Part shown: positions 5,637 to 8,664 of the stretch, piece after piece
How positions within the stretch are numbered: position 1 is the first letter of the stretch
Layout: each line of letters starts with the position of its first letter
NCBI GenBank assembly: GCA_016873905.1
Contig: VGVU01000053.1
Span: 1 to 8,664 of the forward strand
Source: Betaproteobacteria bacterium
GTDB taxonomy: Bacteria > Pseudomonadota > Gammaproteobacteria > Burkholderiales > Thiobacillaceae
Direction: 5' to 3'
Length of the DNA stretch: 8,664 nucleotides
Program-made: the position numbers and the translations under genes
The notes under the pieces: model-generated
Told to the model about the DNA's origin: nothing
Seen by the model: only the letters and a program-made list of their open reading frames with translations
The model's database searches: none

Positions 5637-7666
5637 TGAACCCCTTATTGGACACCTCCGGATTGCCTCGTTTCGACGCGATCCGTTCCGAACATATTGC
5701 CCCGGCGATTGACCAGATCCTTGCCGACAACCGCCGCCTGATCGAGCGCCTGCTGAACGACCCCGAGGCCCGGCGCTGGGATGACTTCGTGACGCCGCTG
5801 GAAGACGCCAACGAACGCCTGTCGCGCGCCTGGGGGCCGGTATCGCACCTGCATTCGGTGCTGGACTCGCCCGAACTGCGCGAGGCCTACAACAGCCGCC
5901 TGCCCGCCGTGACCGAATACTGGGCCGATCTGGGCCAGGACGAACGCCTCTATGCCCGTTACAAGGAGATAGACGCCGCGACCAAGGCCAGCGGCGCGGC
6001 CCTGTCCACCGAGCGCCGTCGCGTGCTGGATAACGAACTGCGCGACTTCCGCCTCGGCGGTGCCGAACTGGAACCCGAACCCAAGGCGCGCTTCAAGCTC
6101 ATTCAGGAAGAACTCGCCGCCCTCGCCACCCGTTTTGAAGAAAACCTGCTCGATGCCACCAATGCCTGGTCGAAGCTCGTCCAGCGCGAAGACCTGCCCG
6201 GCGTGCCGGAGGACAGTCTGGCCATGTTTGCAGATGCCGCTCGTGCCGACGGCCAGACCGGTTACAAACTCACTCTGCGCGCGCCCTCCTACCTGCCGGT
6301 AATGCAGTTTTGCGCCAACCGTAGTTTGCGCGAGGAGATGTATCGCGCCCATGTCACCCGCGCCTCCGAATTCGGCCCGGCTGAACGCGACAACACCGCC
6401 CTGATCACGCAAATCCTGGCGCTGCGCCATGAGGCCGCGCAATTGCTGGGCTACGCCCATTACACGGCGCTATCGTTAGCCACCAAGATGGCCGACAGCG
6501 CGAGTCAGATCGAGACCTTCATGCAGAATCTCGCCACCCGCGCCAAGCCCTCGGCCGGCCGCGATCTGGCCGATCTACGCAGTTTCGCCGCGCAAGAACT
6601 GGGCCTGTCCGAATTGGCCGCCTGGGACATCGGCTGGGTCAGCGAGAAGCTGCGCGAGGCGCGTTATGCCTTCTCCGAGGCCGAGGTCAAACCCTACTTT
6701 CCGGAGCCGCGCGTGCTGGCCGGGCTGTTTAGCGTTATCGAGACCCTTTACGGCCTCAAAGTGGTCGAGGACATCGCCCCGGTCTGGCACGACAGCGTGC
6801 GTTTCTTTGCCCTGCAAGATGCAACCGGTCAACGCATCGGCCAGTTTTATCTCGACCTCTACGCCCGCGAGAGCAAACGCGGCGGGGCCTGGATGGACGA
6901 TGCGGTGACGCGCCGGCGCATTGAGGACGGCATCCAGACGCCGGTCGCGTACCTCAACTGCAACTTCGCCCCCCCCGCTGGAGGCAAGGCGGCGCTGTTT
7001 ACCCACGACGAGGTCATCACGCTGTTCCACGAATGCGGCCACGGCCTGCATCACCTGCTCACCCGTTGCGAAGAAATCGGCGTGTCCGGCATCAACGGCG
7101 TTGAGTGGGACGCGGTCGAGTTGCCTAGTCAATTCATGGAAAACTTCTGCTGGGAATGGCCGGTATTGCAGCGCATGACCGCTCATATCGAGACCGGTGC
7201 GCCGCTGCCGCGCGCGCTATTCGACAAGATGCTGGCCGCCAGAAACTTCCAGAGCGGCCTTCAGATGCTGCGCCAGATCGAGTTTTCGCTGTTCGACCTG
7301 CGCCTGCACCAGGCCACGGAACCGAATGTACGGGACCTGCTCAATCAAGTACGCCACGAAGTCGCCGTTCTGTTCCCGCCCGACTTTAACCGCTTTCCAA
7401 ACGGCTTCTCGCATATCTTTGCCGGCGGCTACGCAGCGGGCTATTACAGCTACAAATGGGCCGAGGTGCTGTCCGCCGATGCCTACGCCTTGTTCGAGGA
7501 AACCCGCGACAGTGAGGGCAATCTTGATCCCGAAACCGGCCACCATTTCTGGAAGGAAGTCCTCGCCGTCGGCGGCTCACGCGACGCCCTCGACAGTTTC
7601 CGCGCCTTCCGTGGCCGTGAACCCGATATTGACGCCTTGTTGCGTCACAGCGGCCTCAGCGCCTGA
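5636..7666 (+). CDS. prlC: Oligopeptidase A (M3 family zinc metallopeptidase)
   Basis: PrlC is a cytoplasmic thimet-type oligopeptidase that degrades short peptides, including cleaved signal peptides. The 676-residue protein aligns over its full length with E. coli PrlC (680 aa). The zinc site is HECGH: H465 and H469 bind zinc and E466 is the catalytic base. The third ligand is probably E495 in the DAVELPSQFMEN segment. The substrate-binding region SHIFAGGYAAGYYSYKWAEV (592-611) carries H593, Y599, Y603, Y604 and Y606. The residue after the catalytic Glu is Cys (C467), where E. coli has Phe. The ATG overlaps the cnoX stop codon by one base (TGATG) and has no clear Shine-Dalgarno, so it depends on coupling; the N terminus MNPLL matches the family. 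It is the last gene before the terminator. Confidence 0.96.
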   Translation: MNPLLDTSGLPRFDAIRSEHIAPAIDQILADNRRLIERLLNDPEARRWDDFVTPLEDANERLSRAWGPVSHLHSVLDSPELREAYNSRLPAVTEYWADLGQDERLYARYKEIDAATKASGAALSTERRRVLDNELRDFRLGGAELEPEPKARFKLIQEELAALATRFEENLLDATNAWSKLVQREDLPGVPEDSLAMFADAARADGQTGYKLTLRAPSYLPVMQFCANRSLREEMYRAHVTRASEFGPAERDNTALITQILALRHEAAQLLGYAHYTALSLATKMADSASQIETFMQNLATRAKPSAGRDLADLRSFAAQELGLSELAAWDIGWVSEKLREARYAFSEAEVKPYFPEPRVLAGLFSVIETLYGLKVVEDIAPVWHDSVRFFALQDATGQRIGQFYLDLYARESKRGGAWMDDAVTRRRIEDGIQTPVAYLNCNFAPPAGGKAALFTHDEVITLFHECGHGLHHLLTRCEEIGVSGINGVEWDAVELPSQFMENFCWEWPVLQRMTAHIETGAPLPRALFDKMLAARNFQSGLQMLRQIEFSLFDLRLHQATEPNVRDLLNQVRHEVAVLFPPDFNRFPNGFSHIFAGGYAAGYYSYKWAEVLSADAYALFEETRDSEGNLDPETGHHFWKEVLAVGGSRDALDSFRAFRGREPDIDALLRHSGLSA

Positions 7667-7687
7667 ATCGTCATCTTGCAAACCCAT

Positions 7688-7716
7688 AAAAAAGCCCCGC
7701 GCTGCGGGGTTTTTTT
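7688..7716. terminator. Bidirectional intrinsic terminator between convergent operons
   Basis: The hairpin has stem ccccgc (7695-7700) and gcgggg (7704-7709) with a 3-nt loop. It is flanked by A6 (7688-7693) and T7 (7710-7716). The symmetry gives a U-tract after the stem on both strands, so it can stop the prlC transcript on + and the ferredoxin transcript on -. It lies 21 nt after the prlC stop and about 30 nt from the ferredoxin stop. Confidence 0.93.
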
Positions 7717-7746
7717 GCGGCTGCACGCTGCGACTGCACGCGCCTA

Positions 7747-7995
7747 TCAGGCACCCGTCAGCTTGTGGTATTTCTCCATCAACTGCTCCGGTGTCTCGAC
7801 ATAATCCGGATTCAACGGGATGCAATCGACCGGACAGACCTCGCGGCACTGCGGGACATCATAATGTCCGACACACTCCGTGCACTTGTTCGGATCGATG
7901 ATGTAAATGTCATCCCCTTGCGCAATCGCATCGTTCGGGCACTCCGGTTCACAAACATCACAGTTGATACATTCATCGGTAATCATCAAGGCCAT
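7747..7995 (-). CDS. fdx: 2[4Fe-4S] ferredoxin, Allochromatium/YfhL type
   Basis: This small cytoplasmic electron carrier (82 aa) has two four-cysteine clusters. The first motif is C9, C12, C15 and C19; the second is C38, C41, C50 and C54. By family rule cluster I uses C9, C12, C15 and C54, and cluster II uses C38, C41, C50 and C19. The insertion between C41 and C50 (VGHYDVPQ) and the helical C-terminal tail are hallmarks of the Allochromatium vinosum ferredoxin group, whose clusters have very negative and unequal potentials. An additional C58 follows the second motif. A good ribosome site, aaagga, lies at 8002-8007, 6 nt before the ATG. It follows coaD by 17 nt; the coaD-ferredoxin pair is also found in Pseudomonas. 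The physiological partner cannot be read from this sequence. Confidence 0.95.
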   Translation of the reverse strand: MALMITDECINCDVCEPECPNDAIAQGDDIYIIDPNKCTECVGHYDVPQCREVCPVDCIPLNPDYVETPEQLMEKYHKLTGA

Positions 7996-8012
7996 GGCAT
8001 TTCCTTTCGTAG

Positions 8013-8495
8013 CTAAGTCGATTTTAATCGGGCGATCACGCGGTCGGCAATCAGCGGCGAGACAAAGGCATCAATCTCGCCGCCCAGGCGGGCAATCTCG
8101 CGCACCATCGTCGCCGACAAAAACATATACTGCCCATCCGGGGTCAGAAACACCGTTTCCAGGTCCGGCAGAAGCATGCGGTTCATGCCCGCAAGCTGAA
8201 ATTCATATTCAAAATCCGATACGGCGCGCAGACCACGCAACACCAGGCGGGTCTCTTCCCGTTGCGCCAGATCAATCAGCAAACCCCTGAACCCGATGAC
8301 GCGCACATTCGCCAGGCCAGAAAACACGGTCTGAGCCAATTCAATCCGCTCCTCCATGGAGAATAACGGATCCTTACTGGCGCTGGCTGCCACCGCCACA
8401 ATGACCTGATCAAAGATCCCGGCCGCGCGCTTGACGAGATCTTCGTGCCCCCGTGTCAGCGGGTCAAATGTCCCAGGGTATAGGATCTTGCTCAT
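8013..8495 (-). CDS. coaD: Phosphopantetheine adenylyltransferase
   Basis: CoaD transfers AMP from ATP to 4'-phosphopantetheine, forming dephospho-CoA, the penultimate step of coenzyme A synthesis. The 160-residue protein (E. coli 159) has the nucleotidyltransferase motifs: YPGTFDPLTRGH at 6-17 with T9 and H17, K41, RGLR at 87-90, and the C-terminal ATP-binding SATMVRE at 127-133. The start is ATG at 8495, two bases after the stop of the upstream gene; a weak gtgag lies about 8 nt before it. The same frame stays open upstream to at least 8588, but those residues lie inside the rsmD coding sequence in another frame and do not resemble CoaD, so a longer start should be refused. Cotranscription with rsmD and the ferredoxin gene is likely. 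Confidence 0.96.
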   Translation of the reverse strand: MSKILYPGTFDPLTRGHEDLVKRAAGIFDQVIVAVAASASKDPLFSMEERIELAQTVFSGLANVRVIGFRGLLIDLAQREETRLVLRGLRAVSDFEYEFQLAGMNRMLLPDLETVFLTPDGQYMFLSATMVREIARLGGEIDAFVSPLIADRVIARLKST

Positions 8496-8497
8496 AG

Positions 8498-8664
8498 TCA
8501 ACTCACGGTCAACGATGGCCCCTCTTCGGGCCGTCTCAACAAAACTTGCCGGGTCTGTCCGGCGCGCCCTTCGCGCCAGACCTGCCACCCCGAGAGATCC
8601 GGGGGGGTATCAAACTCGCCGTAGATTGTACCCCCCGGCCTCAGCAAAGGGGCGACGAGTTGTA
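8498..8664 (-). CDS. rsmD: Partial 3' end of a probable 16S rRNA m2G966 methyltransferase RsmD
   Basis: The last 54 codons of a gene entering from the right edge end at TGA 8498-8500, two bases before coaD. The visible part begins QLVAPLLRPGGTIYGEF and continues to GWQVWREGRAGQTRQVLLRR (residues 25-44 of the fragment), then a short charged tail ending LTVS. The strand with a WREGRAGQ-type turn followed by a final hydrophobic strand resembles the C terminus of RsmD, a Rossmann-fold SAM-dependent methyltransferase that modifies G966 of 16S rRNA. RsmD next to coaD is a frequent gammaproteobacterial arrangement. The SAM-binding and catalytic NPPF/Y motifs lie outside the window, so another class I methyltransferase cannot be excluded. 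The 3' end is complete; the 5' end is missing. Confidence 0.72.
   Translation of the reverse strand, partial: QLVAPLLRPGGTIYGEFDTPPDLSGWQVWREGRAGQTRQVLLRRPEEGPSLTVS

Noticed and set aside
7719..7743. Direct repeat ctgcacg near the end of the ferredoxin gene
   Set aside because: Two 7-8 bp copies in GC-rich DNA beside a terminator; too short to indicate an attachment site or array.

Overview
The window reads as a GC-rich gammaproteobacterial chromosome segment made almost entirely of housekeeping genes. The closest character is of the Chromatiales / purple-sulfur type. The evidence is a dnaX-ybaB-recR cluster preceded by the 4.5S SRP RNA gene, PurB and PrlC proteins that align closely with the E. 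coli proteins from memory, and a ferredoxin very similar to the Allochromatium vinosum 2[4Fe-4S] protein. The lineage call is inference from recalled protein similarity, not from a search.

Left to right on the + strand: a short tandem repeat and a sigma70-like promoter (1-66); the small SRP RNA (72-170); a PagL-like outer-membrane barrel protein (208-729); dnaX (775-2427); ybaB (2430-2756); recR (2777-3388); purB (3401-4768); a CnoX/YbbN-type thioredoxin-TPR protein (4782-5636); and prlC/oligopeptidase A (5636-7666). From dnaX to prlC the gaps are 2, 20, 12 and 13 nt and then a 1-nt overlap, so these six genes are probably one transcript. A symmetrical hairpin terminator (7688-7716) ends it.

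On the - strand, converging on the same terminator, are the 3' end of a probable rsmD (cut by the window edge), coaD and a 2[4Fe-4S] ferredoxin. They are spaced 2 and 17 nt apart and look like a second operon.

The + strand operon joins replication (clamp-loader subunits), recombination repair (RecR with YbaB), purine synthesis (PurB) and proteostasis (CnoX, PrlC). The - strand operon joins 16S rRNA methylation, coenzyme A synthesis and electron transfer. I see no mobile element, CRISPR array, tRNA, phage gene or defence system, and no clear candidate for an undescribed system. The points most worth a second look are the PagL-like protein with a changed catalytic motif, the apparently Shine-Dalgarno-less start of dnaX, and the redox-competent CnoX tightly coupled to a PrlC with a cysteine inside its zinc motif.
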